Assembly: GCA_024336345.1 (NCBI GenBank)
Contig: JANFOG010000002.1
Coordinates: forward strand, 3,038,001-3,102,000
DNA length: 64,000 bases
Source of the DNA: Mariannaea sp. PMI_226
Taxonomy: Eukaryota; Ascomycota; Sordariomycetes; Hypocreales; Nectriaceae
Reading direction: 5' to 3'
Shown here: one piece after another, positions 34,075 through 46,900 of the stretch
How the letters are laid out: each line of letters starts with the position of its first letter
Numbering within the stretch: position 1 is the stretch's first letter
Translations under genes and position numbers: made by a program
Notes under the pieces: model-generated
What the model saw: the letters and a program-made list of their open reading frames with translations, nothing else
Told to the model about the DNA's origin: nothing
Database searches by the model: none

Positions 34075-35922
34075 AAACTCACGCGCTAGACAGGCGTGTT
34101 GTGTAAGATGTTCGAACAGTGAAAAGGTCTCCGTGACACTGAACAAACCGAGATATCCTATCCAAAAAAAAGTCCAAAAATCCCCACGAAAAAAAAATTA
34201 CAACAATAGTAAGTCGTTTTAGGCCTATTATCAATTTCAAAAGATTGGCGACAAAAACGGAGGAGCAAGCTTGGGAGCATGAGTTGATCTGTATTTTGTG
34301 GGTGTCGAAGACCCAGCTGTTGTCGACATGTTGGTGGCGTGCTTAGTGAAAGGCCGCTGAGGAACGGGTTTATTAGTGAGCAAGGCGTAGGCATTTGATT
34401 ATTTTAAACTTCTTCAATTTTTTTCTCACATATACTCTATCGGGTCGCATATTTCCTTCTGATGTCAATGTACTATGAACTACCTATTCATAGGGATTAC
34501 CGAGGTGGGTAGCACGGTCAGAAGGGATTGATGAATAATGGCAGTTGGTGTGAGGAGAGCGGAGGAGAGGGAGATAGGGAGATAGGGAGAGAGAGATCTT
34601 GAGACCTTTGAGAAGTTTGAAACAATACAGATTAGTATTTGGCAGACCAATAGGATATGATTATTGATTACTGGCAATACTTTGACTCTTCGCTTTTGTT
34701 TTATTATCTGGCACGGCACGCGTGACTATACCTATATCAGGAAGGTAGATGGAGACGGGGGAAACCCTTTTGTGGCGTCACGGCTCATGAGAGACAACAT
34801 TTCGATTACACTTGTATTTTTGCGGCTCAAACCGATCAGTAAAGTATATGTAATCTGTACTTGGGTAGTTGGAGAGAGGGGTATTCCCCAACGGCCGATT
34901 ATATTATCAAGACGGTCAACTCAGTAGGGGAGCCGAAGCATAGAAATGGAGAAAAAAAAATGAATTGGGTTGGGGCTTACGAGAACTGTATAGACTAGGA
35001 CTTGGATGAAATGGGGAGGTCAAATGAGAGGACAGATAAGAGAGTCCAGCAATGGGGATTGCAAGTTGGGGGAGGGACATACACACACACACACAAACAC
35101 ACATACATAGAACATCTGGGGAAAAAAAAAAAAAAAAAAAGAACGCCATCACGTGGATTAGTGAGTATTAGTGATGGGCCAATCCGCTTCATACACAGTG
35201 GCTCGGGGCTCCCAGAGAGGAAGTCTAGTTCGGCCCTTGGTTCTCGGGCTATGCGGGGGTTTGTGTGTGTGCGTTTTGCGGGCTGGGGTCGGCATTGACG
35301 GTAAAGGACGGCATCGGCACAGAAATCGGGGGGACCGTGTTTGCTGCGTGTGGAAGGTTGAATGAGCGTCATGGGTCCTTACCCCACACTTACCCGCGTT
35401 GGAGGGGCTGGAGATAGGGCAAACTGGCACTGGCAATAGCAATGGCAATAGCAATGGCGCAGGTTCTTGAACTGCACTTGCACCCCAACTTACAGTTAAG
35501 GTAGGTACTGGGAGACAAGTTCTTGTACAAACTTGGGCAGGTACTGTACTAGTTAAGGTACGTACACTAGATGAGGGGGGAGGGCGGAGAGGAACTCCTT
35601 CTTTTGCCCCTCTTCTGAACTTCTGAAGCCCGCCACATGGTCGACAATTGGATTCATTAGCCTGGGCTCAACGTCTCGACTCGTCTTTAACCCGATTGCC
35701 GGCCCGGTCAATCTTGTATAAGAGGTCTCAAGGCACGCCTCCTCATCTCCAGGGGTCCACGAACAAGCTACTCGGCTAACAGTACACACTTGTTGACTTC
35801 TACTATATAAAGACATTGTCCCTTGTCTTCATCAACCAACTTCCATCACAACACCTTCTGATTCCCTTTTCCCTTCAAACCCTCTTCTTCTCTCACATCT
35901 TCTACTTCCCCCCTCCACAGCC
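34075..35922. other. Intergenic region upstream of methylmalonate-semialdehyde dehydrogenase
   Basis: 1.85 kb. It contains a CA-repeat at about 35081-35104, an A19 run at 35122-35140, imperfect GGCAATAGCAAT repeats at 35425-35458 and GTAGGTAC-type words at 35500-35565. A TATA box and a 95-base pyrimidine-rich leader precede the next gene. No other gene was seen. Confidence 0.6.
35804..35810 (+). promoter_or_regulatory. TATA box of the methylmalonate-semialdehyde dehydrogenase gene
   Basis: TATATAA lies 113 bases before the ATG at 35923, followed by an almost uninterrupted C/T-rich leader without any ATG, a common core-promoter layout in highly expressed fungal genes. Confidence 0.6.
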
Positions 35923-37694
35923 ATGCGTCGTCTCATTTCTCGTGGCGTCAGCGCCAGCTCTCGCGCCTCTACCCCCGCCCTCGTCTCCCGCTCTTCCCTC
36001 GTCTCTTCCAAGATGTCGGCCAGCGCCACTGCTGTTCGCCGCATTCATGCCACCGCCAGACAGCTGCAATCCGAGGCTGGCCTGGCTTCAACGGCCACCA
36101 GCTACCCTACCACCCACGACAAGATCCAGGCTGTCGAAGATACCCCTTACTTCATCGATAACAAGTTCGTCAAGTCAAGCACCGACAAGTACATCGATCT
36201 TCATGACCCTGCCACCAACAATCTCGTCACCCGAGTCCCCCAGATGACCGATGCTGAGATGGAGGCAGCTGTTGCCAGTGCTGAGAAGGCTTTCAAGACT
36301 TGGAGCAAGACCACTGTCATCTCCCGCCAGCAGATCATGTTCCGCTTCGTGCAGCTCATCCGTGAGAACTGGGACCGCCTGGCCGCCAGCATCACTCTTG
36401 AGCAGGGAAAGACCTTCGCCGACGCCCGTGGTGACGTCCTCCGTGGTCTCCAGGTCGCTGAGGCTGCCATTGGCGCCCCTGAGCTCCTCAAGGGTGAGGT
36501 TCTCGAGGTTTCCAAGGATATGGAGACTCGCAGCTACCGCGAGCCTCTTGGTGTCACCGCCGCCATCTGCCCTTTCAGTAAGCATTTCCAGGCAAGCAAT
36601 CGCAAAGAGGCACCAGAGCTAATGATTATACAGACTTCCCTGCCATGATTCCTCTGTGGTGCATTCCCATCTCCACCATCACCGGTAACACCCTTATCCT
36701 CAAGCCCTCCGAGCGTGACCCCGGTGCCGCCATGATCCTGGCCGAGCTTGTCCAGAAGGCTGGCTTCCCTGAGGGTGTTGTTAACGTCATCCACGGTGCT
36801 CACCGGGCTGTCGACTTCATCCTTGATGCCCCCGCCATCAAGGCCATCAGCTTCGTCGGCGGCAACAAGGCTGGCGAGTACATCTTCACCCGCGGCTCTG
36901 CCAATGGCAAGCGAGTCCAGGCCAACCTTGGTGCCAAGAACCATGCCATTGTTGCCCCCGATGCCAACAAGAACCACTTCATCAACAGCGTTGTTGGCGC
37001 TGCCTTCGGTGCTGCTGGTCAGCGTTGCATGGCTCTGAGCACTCTTGTCATGATTGGCGAGACCAAGGAGTGGCTCCCCGAGCTGGTTGAGCAGGCCAAG
37101 GCCCTCAACGTCAATGGTGGTTTCGAGAAGGGTGCTGACCTCGGCCCTGTCATCTCCCCCCAGAGCAAGGAGCGCATCGAGCACCTCATCTCCACCGCCG
37201 AGAAGGAGGGTGCCACCATCCTCCTCGATGGCCGTGGCTTCAAGCCCAGCAATGGCAAGTACCCCAACGGTAACTGGGTTGGTCCTACCGTCATCACCAA
37301 CGTCACCCCCGACATGACTTGCTACAAGGAGGAGATCTTCGGCCCCGTTCTTGTCTGCTTGAATGCCGAGACCGTCGATGAGGGTATCGAGCTTATCAAC
37401 AAGAACGAGTATGGCAACGGAACTGCCATCTTCACCCGCTCCGGTGCCACCGCCGAGATCTTCCGCAAGAACATTGAGGCTGGCCAGGTCGGTATCAACG
37501 TCCCCATTCCCGTGCCTCTGCCCATGTTCTCCTTCACTGGCAACAAGAAGAGCATTGCCGGTGGTGGTGCCAGCACCTTCTACGGCCGACCTGGTATCAA
37601 CTTCTACACCCAGCAGAAGACCGTGACTGCTTTCTGGTCCGCTTCTGATGCTGTTGCCAGAAAGGCTTCCGTTTCCATGCCCACCGTGGAGTAA
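35923..37694 (+). CDS. Methylmalonate-semialdehyde dehydrogenase (acylating), mitochondrial
   Basis: CoA- and NAD-dependent aldehyde dehydrogenase (ALDH6 family) of valine and pyrimidine breakdown, giving propionyl- or acetyl-CoA. Exons 35923-36577 and 36634-37694; 571 aa. The N-terminus is rich in Arg and Ser without acidic residues ([16 protein letters not shown], later [12 protein letters not shown]), a clear mitochondrial presequence. The catalytic Cys350 lies in [10 protein letters not shown]. The NAD site includes [14 protein letters not shown], and family segments are [20 protein letters not shown] and [21 protein letters not shown]. Length and presequence match the family. A long open frame on the opposite strand is a codon-usage shadow. 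Confidence 0.97.
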
Positions 37695-38271
37695 GGGGAG
37701 CGTCTTGGAAGGCAAACTCATTTGATATCTTACATAATATAGAATTTTTTAAGTGATGAGGGCGAAACAGGTTTGGACTCATCTTGTTTTTTTGAAGGCG
37801 AGACAAAATTGGGAATTTTTTATCTTGATATTTGGACTTTTTACGAAGTTATGTATATGGTAATTCTTTAAGAAGCCTTTATGTAGCGCAATTGTATTGC
37901 TATGAACATGCTATTCCTGTTTATTATGAGTGCTGCATAGTGAAACAACTCTAAGCTGTTGCAGAGTGCGTAGATCGTCTCCATTGTCACTTACTGAAAT
38001 GTGCAGGTTCATCAGTGTCTGCATTGCCACAATAGAATTCCTTCCAGAGTGGGTCAAATCTAGGTCTAAGGCAGTGTACAGCTTTTAGATCTGGTACCTC
38101 TTGTCATTACTTTTCTCAATAATTCTGTCATAAGTAATCTGGGTTCCCAAGCATATAAGTTACGCAAGCATTGAACTGAAGCTGCTACCGAAGCGCTCAG
38201 GCAGGCGGGTACCCATGCTTCCGCTGCGGACGGCTGGGGTTCACATATAACACGCAGTGATATCTAGCATT
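37695..38271. other. Convergent intergenic region
   Basis: 577 bases between the dehydrogenase stop (plus) and the F-box pseudogene stop (minus). It is AT-richer than its neighbours and holds no recognisable feature beyond probable 3' untranslated sequence. Confidence 0.6.
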
Positions 38272-39957
38272 TCACAGAGCCTCTACGCCCTCTAGAGCCT
38301 TCTGTTCTCTCTGGATCTGCTGCAACGAGATAGGACGAATGACTTGACCGGAGAGCATCAAGTGGTGCAGGGCATCGCCGTGCGACTGGATGGCTGCTTC
38401 GTCCACCAGTTCCTGGACCAAATCGAGTCTTCCATCGGCAGCAAACAGATGTACGACGGCTTCCCAAGCCTCAAAGACAGAGGGTACCATGCACCATTTC
38501 CATGTGCCTCTCCAAAGAATCTTGGCTTGATGCAAGCTACGAGACGCGCGATACTGGAAGAGCGCCGCCAACCTCTTCCGTCCGTTCCAAATCTCCATGG
38601 TTTCCAGCCGTGGCATCTTGAGGGCCGCCGCCGCCGCCGCCTGCAGCAGAGTGTCAATCTCGGTAGTGGAATTCTCGTCCGGTGTGAGGAATCGGGAAGT
38701 CAGCACCAGCGAGGTTAGGTTAGGCCACTCCCAAGAGGATTCAATAGCGAAGAAATGACTGGCGTCTACAATGAAGAAGGCGGCGAGATGCTCTAGTGGG
38801 AGGCTGGTGAGTGCGACCATACGGCCAACTGCCGGAGCTGGTTTGCGAATACTGTCGCAGCAGGACAAGTCGTCCCCAAACCGGAATCGCTGCATAAACA
38901 CTGGGTACTGTTGGTTGAAGTTCTCAAAGACCACCAGTCTTTTGAGAGGACAGGACCTATGACAACGTACGATCGACTCAAAAAGAGATAGATACTCTGG
39001 TCCATAGATATAGATGGTAAGCCAGGGCATATGAAACATATATAAAGAAGCGCAAGCAACCACTAGGGGCCAAAAGATAGGGTAGTTGTACTCACGCTTG
39101 TCTGTATCGCGCTGGAAAGAGCACCATTCCCTCCAGGGCTCGTAGTGGACTTCCTAGAGTCGGGGGAAACGGGCCAACATGTGGGCCAGCGCGATAGGCC
39201 TCCATCTCCGGCGGTTCTGTTGCCGGAGAAGTACACTGGTAACTGCCGGGACCGATGGGAGCTGATCCCACCATTGGAACTCCAACTGCTCGCTTTCAAA
39301 TGGTCCCTCTTCCATAACAGTATGGAAAACTTTACTGACTGATATTGAAGGCGGAGCCTGGTGTCGAAAACCAGCAATCTAGCCATGTGGAGGGTCGTGA
39401 TAGCCTTGGTCTACTGTGGTCTGTTTTGGGCGACGACTACCTTTTAGCCTGTTGGAAGGGGTATCAGGTATAAAGGTTAGATAGGGAAACCAATGTTGGG
39501 CATCACTAGGCGAGTAGATGCTAATGTCGAGCACCAAATTGCTGCCCTGATCCCATGTGCTGAGAATCGAGAATAGACCCAGGAAGGCCGTGGTAATAGG
39601 ACAGTGCTCTGTGTCGTTAACAGTCATGGCCGCTTCATATTCCTCGTTTGGGAGCCTGCGAGGTTTAGGTGCGCACTGGGTGCAATCATATTCGTCGAGT
39701 TCTAAGCAGAACCAGATGTACCGCACGAAGCCACGATTGCGACAGATCATCGAAGGAAAATCCTTGAGACGCGATGGGGTTAATCTGATGCGAGCAAAGT
39801 TGTATCGCTCGAGATCTGCTTTCCACGCTCGAGACACGGTGGCTAGGCGACCCAGCCTGCAGCCGTCTTGCATCAGAGCTTGAAAGATGAGAAGGCGGAT
39901 TTCGCTAGGTAAACGATCCCATGACACCGGATTCCTGCCCGGTAAAGGAGACGACAT
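38272..39957 (-). pseudogene. F-box protein with DUF6546-like C-terminus, broken by two in-frame TAG codons
   Basis: Reading the minus strand from ATG 39957, the F-box comes first (SWDRLPSEIRLLIFQALMQD), then a region typical of a large family of Fusarium and other Sordariomycete F-box proteins (FVRYIWFCLELDEYDC, LDISIYSPSDAQHW, WWDQLPSVPAVTS, RLVVFENFNQQYP). The end LHHLMLSGQVIRPISLQQIQ is intact. An intron (38997-39095, GTGAGT...CCAG) joins in frame. The same frame carries TAG at 39379-39381 and at 39154-39156, while coding similarity continues through both. From memory of the family the first replaces a Trp after HG and the second a Gln in RLQEVHYEPW; both are C:G to T:A changes in a CpA/TpG context. 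A 57-nt GT-AG segment could remove the first stop but not the second. Otherwise codons look normal, so decay seems recent. Confidence 0.8.
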
Positions 39958-41741
39958 GGCGGGACAGACCAAGAAGGGAGGATAGCGTCGCGATGCAGGA
40001 ATGGGAAGGGGAATCTTGTAGACGAGAGCGTGGGATGGCGAGACGAACTGAAGTATAAGTAGTCATACCGGCCTGCATCTTGATGGTTGGTTTGCTGGAC
40101 GGTGGGCCTGCCGATGGTTGTGTTTGTGTCGTGCGGTGGTTCTTCGCAAGCTTTGCGCTTCACCACCTAACTTACTGCAATAGTTTTTGAGTTGATGGCC
40201 TAGTCGGTGACTAGAATAGACTTCTGCTTTTTCTCAGGCTGCTAATGAGCACGGATCACAAAGGTGTATTGCGTGATAATCGCCGTCTGGGACGATTACG
40301 ACGACAAAGTATACACACGAGATCGTGACGATATCTTGCGGGCCTCAGCCTCCGCCGCAGCTTGATGGCAAAAGTAGATCGTACTAGCGAGTTTCTAGGC
40401 TAGGGTAGACACCTGCTTGGAGGTCTTGGCTGAGGCTTTTGCATACTCCTGGCCACGAGCGGTGCAACGTGTCGATTGCCAACGGCTTTGAAAACATACC
40501 ATTCCGCTGCCTTTTCTGTCTCCTCTGTTCTCGCCAAAACAACAACAACAATAACAACCATCACCACCACCAGAGATACCCGGCCGCGACCGCTCCGCCC
40601 GCCAAGCCGGGCCAGATTCTATCGCCGAGGCCAAAATGACCCATGCCCGTGCCCACGGGCCGCTCACCTGCGCCGAGAAGGCCCTTTGGCAGAAGGAGGG
40701 GCCGCCGTAACGATGAGTTCACAGTGCTCGAAGAGTTGGACCGCAACCGGGGTGGTAGGGGCAGTTAGTCGTCTGTAACTAATATACCTCTCTTCGCCTC
40801 TCCTCTCCCTTGCACAGCACACACACGTCAGTGAGGAATACTGTTTTGATAGGAAGAGGAGAAAGCATTCCGGAGCTGCAGCTGATGGAGTGGAGACAAG
40901 ATGATGAGACCGCCCGTCCCGGCGAGGCCCCACCCGGAGATGGAGACCAACGCGAACCGTGCACCGGAGGGTCCCCCGGGGGTTATGCCAAGGGCAATCG
41001 GAATCGGAAGCCCGGGGTTCTGACGGAAGGGGAGGAGGCAGCGGGCGGAGAAAACATTTGCGCTTTTTGATTGGGATGAGAGATCAGCAATGTTTGTTAT
41101 CTAGCAATCTTAATCCTGAGAGAGAGTACCTTGGCGAGGTCATGGGCTGAGAAGACCAATTCTTGTAATGTACTGAATCACATGATAGATGTTCATTGGA
41201 ATATTCCTTTTTAGATGAGTTCGGGACCTAGGTATATATATATATAGCATTGCAAAGACTGGCAGCATAAGAAAGTGATAGGCCATCATATAGAAAACAA
41301 CAAAAAAAAATCGATTTCGTAATGAATAGTTGCTCCTCGAGCAGTCCCTCGTCGTATCATGAGAGGAAAAGGCTTTGATGCTTTTGAGACGGTGAAGGTG
41401 ACCGCGATGTTACCCTCCGGTCTATAGGTCACATTGATTCTTCTTCACATTTTCCTCGGCTGGACTCCTTGCCTTCATCACCCCCCCCCCCTCCTCTTTG
41501 TGCCTCTCTTCACCCTCCCTATAACCCCCCGGCTCTTATTCGTCCACCAAGCCCAGTCCAGGCTAAGAGACAAGAAAAGACTTCGGTATCAAAACTCCAT
41601 GCTCCCAGATATACAAATTCAGCAAATGCTGCCATCAAGGGGCCCCCTCCCAGACGGCGCTTCGGCCGATTCTTTAAAACATGTGTTGAAATGCGTGGGC
41701 ATGGACTGGTCGTCTTCAAGCTCATTAATGCCCGATTGGGC
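39958..41741. other. Intergenic region
   Basis: 1.8 kb between the F-box pseudogene start and the 3' end of the flavin monooxygenase gene. It contains a CAACAATAACAACCATCACCACCACC low-complexity tract near 40540-40572 and a TATATATATATA at about 41233-41246. No gene is supported. Confidence 0.55.
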
Positions 41742-43916
41742 CTATTGCGGCGGGATTTGCATGAATCCACCATAATATTCATCGAGCCATTGGGCAGCTT
41801 CGATACCCGAGTCGTCGACACTCGAATCCCATCGTCCGATGGAGCCAACGTAACCGTCGGGTCGGACATTGACAATTGCAACCTCACCTGGCCCCAAGCT
41901 TCCCAACCACTTGTTGGTGCAAAGTGAGCCACGGGTGTCCTGGTCTGGAATATCATCAAGGTAAAATGTCCAGCGGCTATCTTGCAGAAGAACAGGAAGG
42001 TCTGACAGCTCAATTTCCGTTTTGGGCATGGTAGCTAGACAGGAGATTAGTATTCTTAAATTAATTTGATGCAAGACAGGGAGACCAAAAAAAAAACACA
42101 TACTAATAAGCGCAAAAGTGAACAGGTGGCTGACGGCAGTGTACCTCTCCGGTCGGAGATAGACGTCATCTGGATCAGCCGCCCGTGGCTGATTGGCATA
42201 CGATGTGCTAGCAGCAGCTGACAGTTGGCTAATGAAGGAGTTGGCAGAGGCAATGGCTTGACAGAATGTCTCCAAAAAGGGACCTGACTGCTGGACATCC
42301 CACATGAGAAGGTAGATGCGAAATTGACCAAGCATGGGGATGTCGAGCTGGATGTCAACTGGATTGGAATCGAGATACCGGGTAACCTTGGCAGGAGGGA
42401 GAAGACAGCCGGGCTTAGCATCGCCCATAATATACTGGTTAGGACCCATGGGAGCTCGGTTGATAGCATTCTCACCATACTCGGCACCAATTCCAGAGAT
42501 GAAGCGGACGTTAGTGCGGAAATTTTCAGCCAGCGCAATGGCATCACCGCCAGCAATCTGGTTAGCATGCTCGTAATCGAAGTTGACGAGATCGAGAGCG
42601 ATCTTTCGGCGCTCGTCCTCGTAACTCTCAAGAAGGACTGGCTTTGCCAAGCCACGAATCGCCAAGTTCAGCTTCCAAGAGAGGTTCCAAGAATCATGCA
42701 TAGACGTGTTCATACCCTGCGCTGACTTGGGAGAGTGGGTGTGACTAGCGTCACCAGCCAAGAACGCACGAAGGTGACCATCTGAGAAGCGACTAGCAAC
42801 TCTTTGACCAACCTGGTATCGACCAAACCACTCAATGTATTTCCACTCCACATCGAATGGTGCCATGATCTGCTTGGCTCGTCTCATAATAAATTCTTGT
42901 CCGAGTTCGCGGCGATCCGTCTTAGGACCGGCCTTGAGTTCAATATAGAATCGGGTCATGTTCCTTTCTCGAGGAATGATGAGGATAGAACCGTGCTCCT
43001 GAGAGTAGACCAGGGTTTTGGACCATATATCCGGGAAGTTGGTAATGAGCTCACCATCCAGGACACCCCAGATAGCTGCCTGCGACATGCCAATGGCTTT
43101 GGCATCCGGTATACTTTTACGTACCTTCGAATGCGCGCCATCACCTGTTATTAGACTCGTTAGCTATAGCACAATTGTACCAAGAGTGGGCAAAGCTCAC
43201 ATCCAATCAGATACTGAGCCAGCACAGCTCGCTTGTCCTGGGTGACGTTGGCGCGGCAGTTGACCTGAAGTGGGCCTTGCTTGCTATCCGGTACGCTGTA
43301 CGACTCAAAAGCCATATTTCTACGGACTTCTTTGCCGCGCTTCTTCATGTCTTCAATGAAAAGGCCTTCCACCATACCCTGGTGCACCAAGAGGAGGTAA
43401 GGATCGAGAACATCGATAATTGGGGGGTAGTGGACTTCACGGCCCAGTCGATGAAGAGCTTCATCTGCGGTGCTACGCCAAAAGGCGATATCAAAAACTC
43501 GAACACCACGCTTCAGTAGTACCTCGGCCAAACGCATCTGTCTAAAGGTTTCAATCGTCTTGGGCTGTAGACCATCGGCTCTGGACGAAGATTTGAGTTA
43601 GTTGGGCAAATTCGGGATAGTGACAGAAAATTGTCAGGTTTAATTGGTATGGAAGGTCACTTTACCTTCCTACTGGTGTCTGGTCTGCACGGTCATCGAC
43701 AACCTCGATATTAATACCGTACCGGGTGAGGTTGGCGGCCAGCATCAGGCCGGCGGGACCAGCACCCACAATGCATACCTGACATTCTAGAGGAGGCTCG
43801 GGTTGGTTTCGGAGGAGGGCGAGGGCATCAAAAGTGTCGGGCCAGCCATCCTGCTGGCGATCACGGCTGGGTAAGTCGTTCATTGGAACGTCTTGTTTGA
43901 CAAGGCCAGGGACCAT
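41742..43916 (-). CDS. FAD-dependent phenol 2-monooxygenase-type hydroxylase
   Basis: Class A flavin monooxygenase that probably hydroxylates a phenolic substrate with NADPH and oxygen. Exons complement 43916-43666, 43580-43201, 43144-42104 and 42034-41742; 654 aa, close to Trichosporon-type phenol hydroxylases (about 660). The FAD-binding GAGPAGLMLAAN lies at 51-62, the DG motif CDGAHSKVRKS at about 211 and the GD motif FLAGDASHTHSPKSAQGMN at about 340. The C-terminal part from about 450 is the thioredoxin-like dimerisation domain of this family (ending VAIVNVRPDGYVGSIG). The last intron is 69 nt, so reading through it keeps the frame, but it has GTATGT, TACTAAT and CTAG sites. The ATG at 43916 is the first in frame. 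The substrate cannot be told from sequence. Confidence 0.92.
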
Positions 43917-46900
43917 GACGAGTTGAGAACAAACGGGGTATTCACTGCACCATGGACGACCTCTGAATCCGTTGGGCGTGGGATAGAGGGTCGTCCTGCT
44001 TAGCGACAAGCGTGGGTGGGCGACTCGGGGCGATGGAAGGAAGATATAGAGAGCAGGATGAAGGAGACGGGTGAACGGCTAAGGGAGGGCGTCCAAGTGC
44101 GTGCCTAAGGTTACTGTCGCAAATTGTCGAGGTGAAGTGCGGTGAGGTGGTGAGGCGATACGGTTGCGCCCGAAATGGTCCGTCCACACAAACTACAGGT
44201 ACCGTGCTTCTTGTATCACTTGGGGATCGTCCAAGCTCCGGAGGAGAGAGATGCGAGACAGGTGAATCCTCGTAAGCCAGGATGTCTGGGGCTGGGCTAA
44301 ATGTATCAAATCCAACGCCTAGCCAGCGAGTCAGGGTATAACCTGTTATTGTACGGCGGATAAATTAATTGAATTGGTGATATAGGTATTTGTTGGCGTC
44401 GACGCTGGCCGTTTCTTTAAACAATGCGGAAGAGGACGGGTCAATATTGGACGGTGGACGGGGCCAGCCGCGGGGCAGGTCTCGAGAAAGGCGACAACCG
44501 AAGGGAAGAGGAGGCTCTACTTTTCAGGCAACATCAACGTAAACGTCAAGGAGGAAGGAGGATGAAACGAGGCGAGAAATGACCAGGAGAGGAGGGGCCG
44601 GGGGAAGAAAGGTAAAATAAGAAGAAAAAAAAGGAAGAGAGGAGGGAAGTCCAGGCGGGCTGAAAAAGGCTGAAGCTATTCCGACATCGAAGGGCAGATA
44701 TACCGAACGAACAGGCGGGCACAGGGCAGGTCGAGTCACCGGTGGTGTGCAAGCAGTCGGATTTGGAGAACGAGGGATTGAGACGGAGACTGGAACATGG
44801 ACACGGAGGCACAGGACGCAGCGACCGGGGGCCACGAGGGCTTCGGCTTCGGGGAGGTCAACCTTTGGCACTTCGTCGAGCAAAAAAAAATGGCATGACA
44901 TGATTGTCGCCAACAGGCGGAGGCGGGTCGGGACAGGCGCTGAGGACCTGATGAGGAGACCAAAATGGGCTGATTTCGCGGGAGATTTTGCTGGTCTCTG
45001 CTCACGCCCTGCCACCACACACCCCTGCAGCAAACGAGCACCAGGGTATATCTGTAAGTGTGTAGTATGGTGTTTTCCTGTTTTCACGCCCTGCCCCGGT
45101 TTGAGAGGCACCCCCCCGATTCTTCTCAGCTCCACCGGAGGTTATGAAGTTGTGATTGGCTCCGCTGGCCTGTGGTCTAGTTCCACCCCTTGTGAGTGTC
45201 AAAGTGGATGGTGCGTCTTGGGTCCATGCACATAAAAGTCGAAGAGGAGTGTGTCATGAAAGTAAAAGAGGGGAGCGTGTCTCATCCATTGAGGATGTGG
45301 ATGAAGATGAAGATGAGGATGAGGAGGTTAAAGAACAAGCGAGGGAGTAATAATAAGGGGAGAGAGGACTGGCGAATTGGAAAATACCTGCCTGAAGTAG
45401 GTATCTACAATTTACAAAACTGCAAGAAAAAGTAAAATGCGATAAGGAAGGCGAGGTTCAAGACTGCAGGTAGGAAGTATGGAGTACACACCCACAAAAC
45501 GGGCTGGGTTGAGCTTGCCTGTTCCTAACTTACTTTCATACCTAGGCAGGTAGGATGGAGGGAAAGAACCTAGAATGGAATATCCTTGAAGTAGGTAGGC
45601 GGGAAGGTAGGTAGCTAGGTAACCTTGGGTAGGTAACATTGGGTAGGTAATTGCTTTAGATACCTAAGTTGTACTCCATACAATAGCAAAGGAGAATTCG
45701 CCAATGAGGGGGAGAAAGAATTTGCCAACTAATGTACAGATGAACGACAGCAAAAAAGAAAACTCTCCGGCCGGGCCACAGCCTGTCGTCGTTCCTCCGA
45801 GATCCGGAGAACAACTTACCGTACCTACCTTAGGTCCCCTACCTTAGGGAGGTAGTTGATGGAGAAAAAGATGCGAATGCCGACGAGCAGGTGTCTGTGT
45901 GTACCATGCCATGTAAGGTATGGAAAGCGGTAGAGGCGCAAACTTTAAGTCCGGGTTGGCACCATCGTATTTTCTCCTTTTGATTACTTTATTCTCCTTC
46001 TTCACGTATCATCAATATGGGGTATCATGTGGGATCGTTCGTGGGCACATGTGTTGGCTGCATGTCGCCAGACCGAGATCAACTCAACTCACGTAACCGT
46101 ACCCATATAATACAACATGTAATGCGGAGTATTACAGTAGCTTTAGCTTTGGATGCTATTTCCTTCCCCATCCAGGACACCTTGTTGACCAGAAAGGGAA
46201 ATAGAACAAATGTATCATTGGCCCTGATCCTGGCTTCAAGTCATTCACTCGATTCACTCGGTTCACCGAGATGGAGCAGTTGGAAGCATGGCTGCCCAAT
46301 TACACCAACTACATCCTGCCCTCTAGGTCTTCCTAGCGTTAACTACAACTTGAGTCTTGTACGACCAAGCTCTCATTTCTAGACAGGGCATCTTTTAGCT
46401 GCGCTTTACCGAATATATATATAATAAACCGATTTCGTCGTATACTCGCAGATCAATAATAAAATATATGGAGACTCGTCAAATCCATCCGTGAATCCAT
46501 CTAACCATTGTACTGTGGAAGTGGACAGCAGTGGCAAAGCTCATTGGTAAGCAAATAATTATGGCATGGCAATCGGATGGGATGTGGATGGGATGTGGGT
46601 GCATCCATCTCGCTCGGTTCCCCGGCGGCTCCCGTTGGCACTTACGAGGAGGGGCGGCGCAACACAATGCCAGGAGGGTCGTGCGTGGGGGAGGGGGAGC
46701 TCAAAGCGCCCATGATATTCTAGTTGCTCTCCATATCCGAATCTAGCTATGGCATTTGGAAATCTGGGATTAGAGAGAGTTGGGCGGTGAATGAGAACGA
46801 TGCCGCCTCTCCACGCTTCCTAGGAGCGCTAGAAGCTTGCTAGATTCAATTGCGAATCACCATCTGGAATGGAGGTTCGTTCGCTTAGAATTATCAGACA

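Noticed and set aside
36534..37721. Open frame of 395 codons on the minus strand opposite the methylmalonate-semialdehyde dehydrogenase
   Set aside because: It mirrors the codon bias of the real gene, is Gly/Leu/Val/Asp-rich without a domain, and the plus strand carries a complete conserved enzyme.
39357..39413. 57-nt GT-AG segment that would remove the first TAG of the F-box gene
   Set aside because: Weak donor (GTAGAC), removes residues that look conserved, and leaves the second TAG in place.
44524..45135. 203-codon minus-strand frame in the gene-poor region
   Set aside because: Begins and ends in low-complexity sequence, has no recognisable domain or intron pattern, and cannot be told from chance.
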